Counted from the first letter of the stretch, positions 23,915 to 32,530 are shown. The stretch: 64,000 bases of DNA from Scandinavium hiltneri (GCF_024764835.1 NZ_JALIGE010000076.1:620001-684000); one strand, 5' to 3'. The notes: generated by a model from the sequence alone, not told the origin. A program made the numbers and translations.

Positions 23915-25849
23915 ATGAAGCAGTTTACGCCACAACAGATTCTGGCAGCGAAAGAAAAGGTCACCCCCGACATCCTGCAACGTTTAATTGAAAATAACCG
24001 TGACGTTATCAGCCATGACATTCTGGTTCCAGAAACGGGCTGTGCGACCTGGAATCACTACTTTTTCTGCCCGGAGCATAGCGTACGCCTTCTCTGGGAT
24101 CGTCACTCGCCGAACAAACACCGCTGCCCGGTCGACGGGGCAGTCTTTACCGGCGAGCCGTACTACGGTGCCTGGTGGCGCTGGCTGAACGGCCTGAATG
24201 CAAAAGCCTGTTATGAATTAGCGATTCTCTGGCTTTTGACCGATGACAAACGCTGGCGCGATAAAGTCATTGAAATCCTGATGCAGTACGCCCGATTTTA
24301 TCCTGATTACGAAGAGCATGGCGGCATTCCCTACAACGGCCCCGGGAAAGCAAATGCCCAAACATTGTGTGAAGCCAACTGTCATGCCGATTTTGTCCGC
24401 GGATTTGATATCGTGCGTGGCGAGCTGACCGTGCAGCAGGAAACGTATATCGCCGATCGCCTGTTGCGTGAAGGTGCGGAGTTCCTGATCCGCCATCGCA
24501 GTAATCAAATCCATAATCATGAGGTCAAAATCAACGCCACCATTGGCATGACTGGCGTCGTCCTCAACGAAGCGCGTTACCTGGAGTTTGCCGTAAACAG
24601 CGAGTATGGCTTGCGGTATCAACTGGAAAACGCGCTGCTGCCCGGCGGATTGTGGTTCGAAGGCTCCCTTCATTACCATTACTACGCCTTGCAGGCTTTT
24701 ATGGCATTTGAGAAATTTGCCTGCCAGAGTCGGTTTAGTTTGCTTGAGCACCCTTACTATCGCGACATGCTGACCTTACCGTTAACCTTGCTGATGCCCG
24801 ACATGACGCTGCCAAAAGTGAATGATTGCGTGAACGGGCAGGAAAAACTCGGTCATAGCGATATCTATGAATTTGCATACCACTATTACGGCACAAATGA
24901 ATATGGCCAGTTGCTGGCACACCTGTATCGCACCGAGCCACGCCACACTATTGATGCCCTGTTCTATGGGCGTCCGTTGCCCGCCGAACCTTTGGCGGTA
25001 TCGCAGAGTAATGAACACAATCCCGGCGCCGGATTCACGCTTATCAGAAATACCCCTGACCGTGCAATTTGTCTGAAGCACGGCCCGTATGGGGGTGAAC
25101 ACGATCATTACGATCGCCTGAACCTGATCGTTTTCAACAACGGGAAAGCGCTCTTCCCCGATCTGGGTACCACCGGTTATGGCGCGCCGCTGCACTACGG
25201 TTACTATAAAAACAGTTTCTCGCACAATACGTTATGTGTGAATGGCCTGAACCAACCGCCCGCCATACCACGCATCATTCACTATGAGGAAAGCGCAGGC
25301 GAAACCCGTCTTATCGTCGAGGTTGACTGGAAAACAGAAGCCAAACTCCCTGACAGCAAAACCCGCGTCGAGTGGGATTGCGCATCATATCGTGACATCG
25401 TTTTTCGCCGCAGTTTGCTCGTCACCGGCAATTTACTGATCGACAAATGGGAGATTGAGAACCCTCACCAGCAGTGCGTGGATGCTGTTTACCTCATCAA
25501 TGGCAGTGCGTCACGCGCCACAAACCAGACGGCGCTGAGTATTTGTTACCCGTATATCCGGCACGCAACACAACAGCCTCTGGCAGGGCAAATCGATATT
25601 TCCTGTCAGGCTGAAACACCCGTTACCCTGAGCTGTTGCTGTCCGCAGAACGCCATCCTGATTCAGGCACAAGGGCCGAATAACCCTTCCACCTCAATGA
25701 TCGACTATCTGATTGCACGCAGTCACGAAAAACAGGTTTCGTACCTGTTTGTGACGGATTTTAGCGGCGAAAGCAGCGTGCAGATTAGCGCCACCGGTCA
25801 GACCTTCAACGTGAGCGACAGCCGCTTAAACAGAGACTATCTGCTGTAA
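23915..25849 (+). CDS. Heparinase II/III-like lyase, probably cytoplasmic
   Basis: 644 residues with no signal peptide, so it probably acts in the cytoplasm on imported oligosaccharides. The N-terminal half is alpha-helical (CPEHSVRLLWDRHS and CPVDGAVFTGEPYYGAWWRW, about 52-90, with a Cys/His cluster; NQIHNHEVKINATIG, about 197-211; EGSLHYHYYALQAF, about 249-262). The C-terminal beta domain has GGEHDHYDRLNLIVFNNGKA (393-412) and NSFSHNTLCVNG (433-444), the His-rich signature of heparinase II/III proteins (PF07940). The layout resembles PL15/PL17-type exolyases, but the family is not certain. AAAGGA precedes the ATG. Inferred role: releasing unsaturated monouronates that feed the 2-keto-3-deoxygluconate route. 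Confidence 0.78.
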   Translation: MKQFTPQQILAAKEKVTPDILQRLIENNRDVISHDILVPETGCATWNHYFFCPEHSVRLLWDRHSPNKHRCPVDGAVFTGEPYYGAWWRWLNGLNAKACYELAILWLLTDDKRWRDKVIEILMQYARFYPDYEEHGGIPYNGPGKANAQTLCEANCHADFVRGFDIVRGELTVQQETYIADRLLREGAEFLIRHRSNQIHNHEVKINATIGMTGVVLNEARYLEFAVNSEYGLRYQLENALLPGGLWFEGSLHYHYYALQAFMAFEKFACQSRFSLLEHPYYRDMLTLPLTLLMPDMTLPKVNDCVNGQEKLGHSDIYEFAYHYYGTNEYGQLLAHLYRTEPRHTIDALFYGRPLPAEPLAVSQSNEHNPGAGFTLIRNTPDRAICLKHGPYGGEHDHYDRLNLIVFNNGKALFPDLGTTGYGAPLHYGYYKNSFSHNTLCVNGLNQPPAIPRIIHYEESAGETRLIVEVDWKTEAKLPDSKTRVEWDCASYRDIVFRRSLLVTGNLLIDKWEIENPHQQCVDAVYLINGSASRATNQTALSICYPYIRHATQQPLAGQIDISCQAETPVTLSCCCPQNAILIQAQGPNNPSTSMIDYLIARSHEKQVSYLFVTDFSGESSVQISATGQTFNVSDSRLNRDYLL

Positions 25850-25855
25850 GCGACC

Positions 25856-25882
25856 ATAAAAAAGGCCACTGCTAAAGTGGCC
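25856..25882 (-). terminator. Terminator of the sdh-suc operon
   Basis: On the minus strand GGCCACT - TTAGC - AGTGGCC is followed by TTTTTTTATGG, a strong rho-independent terminator. It is 55 bases past the sucD stop codon and just inside the convergent gap with the heparinase-like gene. Confidence 0.85.
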
Positions 25883-25936
25883 AACCATGTCGAAAACGGA
25901 CATATAAAGCCCCCGCATGGGGAGCAGAGAGGATTA
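25856..25936 (-). ncRNA. sdhX: Probable SdhX-type 3'UTR small RNA
   Basis: The stretch from the sucD stop codon to the terminator is about 80 bases. It holds a GC-rich hairpin candidate (CTCCCCATGCGGGGG on the minus strand) before the terminal hairpin and T-run. In E. coli and Salmonella the sdhCDAB-sucABCD mRNA 3' end is processed by RNase E to the Hfq-bound small RNA SdhX. Position and architecture match; I cannot confirm seed identity from memory. Confidence 0.5.
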
Positions 25937-26806
25937 TCAGGCGATGATGGTTTTCAGCGCTTCGCCGATGTCTGCCAGGCTACGAACGGTTTTCACACCG
26001 GCCGCTTCCAGAGCTGCAAATTTCTCGTCCGCAGTCCCTTTACCGCCGGCGATGATCGCGCCCGCGTGGCCCATACGTTTACCTTTCGGCGCAGTTACAC
26101 CCGCGATGTAGCCGACAACCGGTTTGGTCACGTGTTCTTTGATGTAGGCTGCCGCTTCTTCTTCAGCGCTACCGCCGATCTCACCGATCATCACGATAGC
26201 TTCGGTCTGCGGATCTTCCTGGAACATTTTCAGGATGTCGATGAAGTTAGAGCCAGGGATCGGGTCGCCGCCGATGCCCACACAGGTGGACTGGCCGAAA
26301 CCGTAATCGGTAGTCTGCTTAACCGCTTCATAAGTCAGGGTACCTGAACGGGAAACGATACCCACTTTACCCGGCTTGTGAATGTGGCCTGGCATGATGC
26401 CGATTTTGCTCTGACCTGGGGTGATAACGCCCGGGCAGTTAGGGCCAATCATGCGCACGCCAGCTTCATCCAGTTTCACTTTTACGGTCAGCATATCCAG
26501 AGTCGGAATGCCTTCGGTGATGGTGATGATGAGCTTAATGCCTGCGTCGATGGCTTCCAGAATGGAGTCTTTGCAGAACGGAGCCGGAACGTAGATAACA
26601 GAGGCCGTTGCGCCCGTTGCTTCAACGGCTTCACGCACGGTGTTGAACACCGGCAGATCCAGGTGCGTGGTGCCGCCTTTGCCCGGTGTTACGCCGCCAA
26701 CCATGTTGGTACCGTAAGCAATCGCTTGTTCAGAGTGGAAAGTCCCCTGGCTACCGGTAAAGCCCTGGCAGATAACCTTGGTATTTTTATCAATTAAAAT
26801 GGACAT
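25937..26806 (-). CDS. sucD: Succinyl-CoA synthetase, alpha subunit
   Basis: 289 residues, same as E. coli. CoA-binding and phospho-histidine subunit; with SucC it converts succinyl-CoA to succinate plus ATP in the TCA cycle. Rossmann motif GFTGSQGTFHSEQAI near the start; phospho-His loop in AGVTAPKGKRMGHAGAI (about 235-250). The start overlaps the sucC stop by one base (TAATG). Last gene of sdhCDAB-sucABCD. Confidence 0.97.
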   Translation of the reverse strand: MSILIDKNTKVICQGFTGSQGTFHSEQAIAYGTNMVGGVTPGKGGTTHLDLPVFNTVREAVEATGATASVIYVPAPFCKDSILEAIDAGIKLIITITEGIPTLDMLTVKVKLDEAGVRMIGPNCPGVITPGQSKIGIMPGHIHKPGKVGIVSRSGTLTYEAVKQTTDYGFGQSTCVGIGGDPIPGSNFIDILKMFQEDPQTEAIVMIGEIGGSAEEEAAAYIKEHVTKPVVGYIAGVTAPKGKRMGHAGAIIAGGKGTADEKFAALEAAGVKTVRSLADIGEALKTIIA

Positions 26807-27972
26807 TATTTCCCCTCCACTGCGGCAACGACCTGCTGAGCGGCATCCGTCAGACTTTTCGCTGCAATAATATTCAGACCGCTGTCGGCGAGTTTCTTCG
26901 CGCCGAGTTCAGCGTTGTTACCTTCCAGACGTACGACAACCGGCACGTTTACGCCAACTTCTTCAACAGCACCGATGATGCCATCAGCAATCAGGTCGCA
27001 ACGTACGATCCCGCCGAAGATGTTAACCAGTACGGCTTTCACCTTGTCATCAGAGAGAATGATTTTGAACGCTTCGGTTACGCGCTCTTTGGTTGCGCCG
27101 CCGCCCACGTCGAGGAAGTTAGCCGGTTCGCCGCCGTGCAGCTTAACGATGTCCATGGTACCCATCGCCAGGCCTGCGCCGTTAACCATGCAACCGATGT
27201 TGCCGTCGAGTGCAACGTAGTTCAGTTCCCACTGTGCAGCCTGCGCTTCACGTGGATCTTCCTGAGACTGGTCGCGCATTTCACGCAGATCCGGCTGGCG
27301 GAACAATGCGTTGCCGTCCGCACCCAGTTTGCCGTCGAGGCAAATCAGGTCGCCCTGCTTAGTGATAACCAGCGGGTTGATTTCGATCAGGGCCAGGTCA
27401 CGATCCAGGAAGATGTTCGCCAGACCCATGAAGATCTTGGTGAACTGCTGAACCAGTTTGCCTTCCAGACCCAGTTTGAACGCCAGCTCGCGACCCTGAT
27501 ATGGCATAGGACCTGCCAGCGGATCGATAGCCACTTTGTGGATCAGGTGCGGGGTTTCTTCCGCCACTTTTTCGATTTCCACGCCGCCTTCAGTAGACGC
27601 CATGAACACCACGCGACGGGAGCTACGGTCAACCACAGCACCCAGATAGAGTTCTTTCGCGATATCGGTCGCCGCTTCAACCAGAATCTGGTTTACCGGC
27701 TGGCCATTCGCATCTGTTTGATACGTTACCAGGCGTTTGCCGAGCCAATGCTCTGCGAAAGCACGAATGTCTTCTTTGCTGTTAACGACTTTTACGCCAC
27801 CCGCTTTACCGCGGCCGCCAGCATGTACCTGGCATTTCACGACCCAAGGGCCCGCGCCGATTTTAGAAGCCGCTTCTTCAGCTTCACGCGGAGTTGAGCA
27901 GGCGTAACCTACTGGCGCAGGTAAACCGTAGCGGGCAAACAGCTGTTTGGCCTGGTATTCATGTAAGTTCAT
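26806..27972 (-). CDS. sucC: Succinyl-CoA synthetase, beta subunit
   Basis: 388 residues, same as E. coli. The ATP-grasp domain lies at the N-terminus (MNLHEYQAKQLFARYGLPAP, VKCQVHAGGRGKAGGVK), with the succinate-binding C-terminal domain (LVNIFGGIVRCDLIADGI). The start chosen is the ATG at 27972 (MNLHEYQ); 13 extra in-frame codons from 28011 would be derived from the adjacent ERIC element. The gap from sucB is 208 bases, 126 of them repeat. Confidence 0.97.
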   Translation of the reverse strand: MNLHEYQAKQLFARYGLPAPVGYACSTPREAEEAASKIGAGPWVVKCQVHAGGRGKAGGVKVVNSKEDIRAFAEHWLGKRLVTYQTDANGQPVNQILVEAATDIAKELYLGAVVDRSSRRVVFMASTEGGVEIEKVAEETPHLIHKVAIDPLAGPMPYQGRELAFKLGLEGKLVQQFTKIFMGLANIFLDRDLALIEINPLVITKQGDLICLDGKLGADGNALFRQPDLREMRDQSQEDPREAQAAQWELNYVALDGNIGCMVNGAGLAMGTMDIVKLHGGEPANFLDVGGGATKERVTEAFKIILSDDKVKAVLVNIFGGIVRCDLIADGIIGAVEEVGVNVPVVVRLEGNNAELGAKKLADSGLNIIAAKSLTDAAQQVVAAVEGK

Positions 27973-27992
27973 GCGTTCTATCCACTTATCAG

Positions 27993-28118
27993 AATACCCG
28001 TCATATTTCACGTTGCAGGGGCGTTGGCTTACTCGTTCCCCCCAGTCACTTACTTATGTAAGCTCTTGGGGATTCACTACGTCGCCGCCTTCCTGCAACG
28101 CGAACTATTTAGGGTATT
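27993..28118. repeat. ERIC element between sucB and sucC
   Basis: 126 bases bounded by complementary ends AATACCC (27993-27999) and GGGTATT (28112-28118), with sub-terminal CGTTGCAGG / CCTGCAACG. It contains the ERIC core CCCCAGTCACTTACTTATG and TAAGCTCTTGGGGATTCAC. It lies inside the sdh-suc transcription unit, 20 bases upstream of the sucC start codon. Confidence 0.93.
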
Positions 28119-28180
28119 ATCATTATCGTTTTTACCTCCAGGCCGCAACCGACCCGGAGGACAGGTGATACAGGTCTTAA

Positions 28181-29404
28181 CTACACGTCCAGCAGCAGAC
28201 GAGTCGGGTCTTCCAGCAGCTCTTTAATGGCGACGAGGAAGCCCACAGACTCACGACCATCGATCAGACGATGATCGTAGGACAGCGCCAGATACATCAT
28301 TGGCAGAATTTCAACTTTGCCATCAACCGCCATCGGCCTGTCTTTAATGGCGTGCATGCCAAGGATCGCGCTCTGCGGTGGGTTGATGATTGGGGTAGAC
28401 ATCAGGGAACCAAAAACGCCGCCGTTGGTGATGGTGAAGTTACCGCCGGTCAAGTCTTCTACCGTCAGCTTGCCATCACGGCCTTTCAGCGCCAGCGTTT
28501 TGATGTTCTTCTCGATGTCAGCCATGCCGAGCGCGTCAACGTCACGCAGAACTGGCGTTACCAGGCCACGTGGCGTGGAAACTGCCATGCTGACGTCGAA
28601 GTAGTTGTGGTAAACCACATCTTCGCCATCGATAGAAGCGTTCACTTCAGGGTAGCGTTTCAGCGCTTCAACCACGGCTTTCACGTAGAAGGACATGAAG
28701 CCCAGACGGATACCGTGACGTTTTTCAAACGCGTCGCCGTACTGCTTACGCAGATCCATGATTGGCTTCATGTTGACTTCGTTGAAGGTCGTCAGCATGG
28801 CGGTTGAGTTTTTCGCTTCCAGCAGACGCTCGGCCACGCGTTTGCGCAGGCGGGTCATCGGAACACGTTTCTCAGAGCGGCCAGCCAGCGGAGCCGGAGC
28901 GGCTGCCGGGGCTGCTTCTGGTGCTTTCGCTTCAGATTTAGCCGGGGCTTTTGCCAGATGTTTTTCAACGTCTTCGCGAGTCAGACGACCGCCCACACCG
29001 GTGCCTTTGATAGCGCTGGCGTCGAGGTTATGCTCAGCCAGCAGGCGACGGATCGCCGGGCTCAGTGCGTCATTACTCTGTTCTTCCAAAGAAGCCTGCT
29101 GGCGCTGGGCCGGAGTAGAATCTTTGGCTTCAGATTTCGCGCTGGACTCTTTCCCGGCGCTGTTGCCTTCACGCAGGCGACCGAGGATCTGGCGAGAGGT
29201 CACGGTGGTGCCTTCATCTTCCAGAACTGCATCCAGAATGCCGTCGGCCGACGCCGGTACTTCCAGTACCACTTTGTCAGTTTCGATTTCTACCAGAACT
29301 TCATCGCGGACTACCGCATCGCCTGGCTTCTTGTGCCAGGTAGCAACCGTTGCATCGGCTACAGATTCCGGCAGGTCGGGAACAAGAATATCTACGCTAC
29401 TCAT
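28181..29404 (-). CDS. sucB: 2-oxoglutarate dehydrogenase E2 (dihydrolipoyl succinyltransferase)
   Basis: 407 residues (E. coli 405). Core of the 2-oxoglutarate dehydrogenase complex. Lipoyl domain (about 1-77) with lipoyl Lys in EIETDKVVLEVPA; flexible Ala/Ser/Glu linker; peripheral-subunit-binding domain (about 112-148, SPAIRRLLAEHNLDASAIKGTGVGGRLTREDV); Ala/Pro-rich linker; catalytic domain ending with YDHRLIDGRESVGFL (active-site His). It follows sucA by 14 bases and precedes the ERIC-interrupted gap to sucC. Confidence 0.97.
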   Translation of the reverse strand: MSSVDILVPDLPESVADATVATWHKKPGDAVVRDEVLVEIETDKVVLEVPASADGILDAVLEDEGTTVTSRQILGRLREGNSAGKESSAKSEAKDSTPAQRQQASLEEQSNDALSPAIRRLLAEHNLDASAIKGTGVGGRLTREDVEKHLAKAPAKSEAKAPEAAPAAAPAPLAGRSEKRVPMTRLRKRVAERLLEAKNSTAMLTTFNEVNMKPIMDLRKQYGDAFEKRHGIRLGFMSFYVKAVVEALKRYPEVNASIDGEDVVYHNYFDVSMAVSTPRGLVTPVLRDVDALGMADIEKNIKTLALKGRDGKLTVEDLTGGNFTITNGGVFGSLMSTPIINPPQSAILGMHAIKDRPMAVDGKVEILPMMYLALSYDHRLIDGRESVGFLVAIKELLEDPTRLLLDV

Positions 29405-29418
29405 TTTGTATCCTTTAA

Positions 29419-32226
29419 TTAATCGACGTTCAGCGCGTCATTGACCAGATCTTGTTGCTGCTTCTGGTGAACGGACATATATCCTACCGCCGGAGAGGCG
29501 GAGGCCGGGCGACCTGCATAACGCAGAGCTGACCCAAATGGAATCACTTCACGCAAGTGATGTTGACTGCAGTACCACGCGCCCTGGTTAAGCGGCTCTT
29601 CCTGGCACCAGACAAAATCATGCACGTGAGCATAAGCTTTCAGCACATCCTGCATCGCCTGATGCGGGAATGGATACAGCTGTTCGATACGCACGATGGC
29701 GACATCTTTTTGATCGTTCTTGCGACGCTGTTCCAGCAGGTCGTAGTAAACCTTGCCAGAGCACATCACCACGCGTTTCACGCCTGAAGGTTCCAGTTCG
29801 TCAACTTCGCCAATCGCCGGCATAAAGGTGCCGTTGGCCAGTTCTTCGAGAGAGGACACCGCCAGCGGGTGACGCAGCAGAGATTTCGGTGACATGACCA
29901 CCAGCGGACGGCGCATCCCGCGCAGCGCCTGACGACGCAGCATGTGATAAACCTGAGCCGGAGTGGACGGCACACAAACCTGCATATTCTGTTCAGCACA
30001 CAGCTGCAGATAGCGTTCCAGACGCGCGGAGGAGTGCTCCGGACCCTGTCCTTCGTAGCCGTGCGGCAGCAGCATGGTCAGGCCACACATACGGCCCCAT
30101 TTCTGTTCGCCAGAGCTGATGAACTGGTCGATAACCACCTGCGCACCGTTGGCGAAGTCACCGAACTGCGCTTCCCAGATAGTCAGGATGCGCGGCTCTG
30201 CGGTAGCGTAGCCGTATTCGAATGCCAGCACCGCTTCTTCAGACAGCACGGAGTCCCAGACCTTGAACTGGCCCTGACCGTTATGCACGTGTTGCAGCGG
30301 GGTGTAAGTGGAACCGTTAGTCTGGTTGTGAATGACCGCATGGCGGTGGAAGAAGGTGCCGCGACCGGAGTCTTCACCGGAGAGACGCACAGGAATGCCT
30401 TCATCTACCAGCGTGGCGTACGCCAGGTTTTCCGCACCGCCCCAGTCGAACATTTTCTCGCCTGCGGCCATCGATTGACGATCGCCATAGATTTTCGCCA
30501 CACGAGACTGCATTTCAACGGCGTCCGGTACAGTGCTGATGCGCTTCGCCAGCTCCTGCAGACGCTTCATGTCGACTTTATTCGGGTAGCTCTCATCCCA
30601 CTCGTGGTTGAGGTACGGCGACCAGGTAAAGGAGTGCATGTTCATTGGACGCCACTCTTTCACCACGCATTCGCCCGCATCCAGCGCGTCGCGGTACAGG
30701 TTGACCAGCTCGGTGGCATCTTCCAGCGTGGCAACGCTATCGCCTTCCAGCTTGTCAGCGTAGATTTTACGCGGGGTCGGATGCTTTTTGATTTTCTGGT
30801 ACATCAGCGGCTGAGTTGCGCTCGGCTCGTCGGCTTCGTTATGGCCGTGACGGCGGTAGCACACCAGGTCGATGAACACATCGCGTTTGAAGGTGTTACG
30901 GAAATCGAGCGCCAGACGGGTGACAAATGCCACGGCTTCCGGGTCATCCGCGTTCACGTGGAAAATCGGCGCCATCACCATTTTACCGATATCGGTACAG
31001 TACGGTGTGGAACGCGCATCCAGTGGGTTGGAGGTGGTAAAGCCAACCTGGTTGTTGATGACGATACGCACGGTACCGCCCACTTCGTAACCGCGCGCTT
31101 TAGACATGTTCAGGGTTTCCTGAACTACGCCCTGCCCGGCAACTGCCGCATCACCGTGAATGGTAATCGGCAGCACTTTGTTGCTGCTTGGCTCTTCCAG
31201 ACGATCCAGACGTGCACGTACAGAGCCAATAACCACCGGGCTCACGATTTCAAGGTGCGACGGGTTGAACGCCAGCGCCAGGTGCACCAGGCCGCCTTCG
31301 GTTTCGATATCAGACGAGAAGCCCATGTGGTACTTCACGTCACCGGTGCCGAGGTGTTCTTTATGTTTACCGGCGAATTCGTCGAACAGGTCCTGCGGCT
31401 TTTTACCGAGCACGTTAATCAGAACGTTCAGACGACCGCGGTGCGCCATACCCAGCACCACTTCGCGGGTGCCGCTTTTACCCGCATGGCGGATAAGCTC
31501 TTTGAGCATTGGCACCAGCGCGTCGCCGCCTTCCAGCGAGAAGCGTTTTGCGCCCGGGAATTTCGCGCCCAGGTAACGTTCCAGGCCTTCGGCCGCGGTC
31601 AGTTCTGTCAGGAAGCGTTTTTTCTCGTCCGCGCTGAAGGTCGCGTGACCAACCACCGATTCGATGCGCTGTTGGATCCAGCGTTTCTCTTCAGTGGAGG
31701 TGATATGCATGTATTCCGCACCAATGGAGCCGCAGTAAGTCTGCTTAAGGGCAGCGATCAGTTCGCCCAGCTTCATCGTCTCTTTACCGATAGCAAACGA
31801 GCCTACGTTATAGCTGTCCTGGAAATCCGCCTCTGTCAGGTCATGGAAAGCTGGGTCTAAATCAGACACCCGCTCTTGTTTCCACAGACCTAACGGATCG
31901 AGCCTGGCGTCCTGATGACCACGGAAACGATACGCGTTGATCAGCTGCAGGACTTTAACCTGCTTCACATTGGTGTCAGGGTCAGAAATCGAGGAAGAGT
32001 AACGTGAGGCATCCTTCGCCAGACGACGGAAATAATCACGCGTAGTAGAATGAAATTGATCCGGTTTGACTCCGGTACCAGGTAATTGCTGGAACATTGA
32101 ACGCCAGTTGGCGTCGACAGAGTCAGGATCGGTTAAGAAGTCTTCATAGAGCTGTTCTATCCAGCTCTGGTTAGAGCCAGAGAGGTAAGAAGAGTCCAGC
32201 CAGGCTTTCATTGCGCCGTTCTGCAT
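29419..32226 (-). CDS. sucA: 2-oxoglutarate dehydrogenase E1
   Basis: 935 residues (E. coli 933). Thiamine-diphosphate decarboxylase of the 2-oxoglutarate dehydrogenase complex. It begins MQNGAMKAWLDSSYLSGSNQ; the E2-binding N-terminal helix, REVVLGMAHRGRLNVL, GDAAVAGQGVVQETLNMSKA and NNQVGFTT (ThDP/Mg region), and GLTMLLPHGYEGQGPEHSSARLER are all present. First suc gene, separated from sdhB by a 313-base repeat-rich gap. Confidence 0.97.
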   Translation of the reverse strand: MQNGAMKAWLDSSYLSGSNQSWIEQLYEDFLTDPDSVDANWRSMFQQLPGTGVKPDQFHSTTRDYFRRLAKDASRYSSSISDPDTNVKQVKVLQLINAYRFRGHQDARLDPLGLWKQERVSDLDPAFHDLTEADFQDSYNVGSFAIGKETMKLGELIAALKQTYCGSIGAEYMHITSTEEKRWIQQRIESVVGHATFSADEKKRFLTELTAAEGLERYLGAKFPGAKRFSLEGGDALVPMLKELIRHAGKSGTREVVLGMAHRGRLNVLINVLGKKPQDLFDEFAGKHKEHLGTGDVKYHMGFSSDIETEGGLVHLALAFNPSHLEIVSPVVIGSVRARLDRLEEPSSNKVLPITIHGDAAVAGQGVVQETLNMSKARGYEVGGTVRIVINNQVGFTTSNPLDARSTPYCTDIGKMVMAPIFHVNADDPEAVAFVTRLALDFRNTFKRDVFIDLVCYRRHGHNEADEPSATQPLMYQKIKKHPTPRKIYADKLEGDSVATLEDATELVNLYRDALDAGECVVKEWRPMNMHSFTWSPYLNHEWDESYPNKVDMKRLQELAKRISTVPDAVEMQSRVAKIYGDRQSMAAGEKMFDWGGAENLAYATLVDEGIPVRLSGEDSGRGTFFHRHAVIHNQTNGSTYTPLQHVHNGQGQFKVWDSVLSEEAVLAFEYGYATAEPRILTIWEAQFGDFANGAQVVIDQFISSGEQKWGRMCGLTMLLPHGYEGQGPEHSSARLERYLQLCAEQNMQVCVPSTPAQVYHMLRRQALRGMRRPLVVMSPKSLLRHPLAVSSLEELANGTFMPAIGEVDELEPSGVKRVVMCSGKVYYDLLEQRRKNDQKDVAIVRIEQLYPFPHQAMQDVLKAYAHVHDFVWCQEEPLNQGAWYCSQHHLREVIPFGSALRYAGRPASASPAVGYMSVHQKQQQDLVNDALNVD

Positions 32227-32334
32227 CGTGATCCCTTAAGCATTTTTATGCTTACTTTCGCCGTAGAAACTACCACGCACACAAGGTGTACGTGCCGGGG
32301 TTCACTTGCGAGCTCTTCTATGCGGGCCCGCGAA

Positions 32335-32452
32335 GGAACCTTTAAAAACCGCCCTCTAACCGTCGCTGTTCAGGCTGCAACTGCGTTGCGCCTTGTTTCG
32401 CGCTGAACAGCTCGGTTATAGATGCCAAATACGGCAGTTTTTAGAGGTTTCC
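32335..32452. repeat. 118-bp imperfect palindromic element (MITE-like)
   Basis: Terminal inverted repeats of about 20 bases: GGAACCTTTAAAAACCGCC at the left and GGCAGTTTTTAGAGGTTTCC at the right. Inside are further complementary blocks, AACCGTCGCTGTTCAG versus CTGAACAGCTCGGTT, and GCGTTGCGCC near the centre. No coding frame fills it. I do not recognise it as ERIC, REP or boxC. Confidence 0.7.
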
Positions 32453-32466
32453 TGCAATTCCGTTTT

Positions 32467-32530
32467 CCTGATGGCGTTGCGCTGAACTGGCCTACTCTCA
32501 TGTAGACCTGATTAGCGCAGCGCCATCAGG
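32467..32530. repeat. REP (BIME-type) inverted pair
   Basis: CCTGATGGCGTTGCGCTGAAC (32467-32487, continuing TGGCCTAC) and its inverted counterpart ending AGCGCAGCGCCATCAGG (32514-32530) face each other across TCTCATG. The CCTGATGGCGCTGCGCT...GGCCTAC motif is the common REP type of Klebsiella/Enterobacter-like genomes. It ends nine bases before the sdhB stop codon. Confidence 0.8.

Noticed and set aside
27136..27897. 253-codon open frame antisense to sucC
   Set aside because: Shadow frame entirely within a clear sucC.
29944..31860. 638-codon open frame antisense to sucA
   Set aside because: It lies wholly inside sucA, is His/Arg/Val-rich in the way expected of a reverse-frame shadow of a GC-biased gene, has no ribosome-binding site and matches no family.
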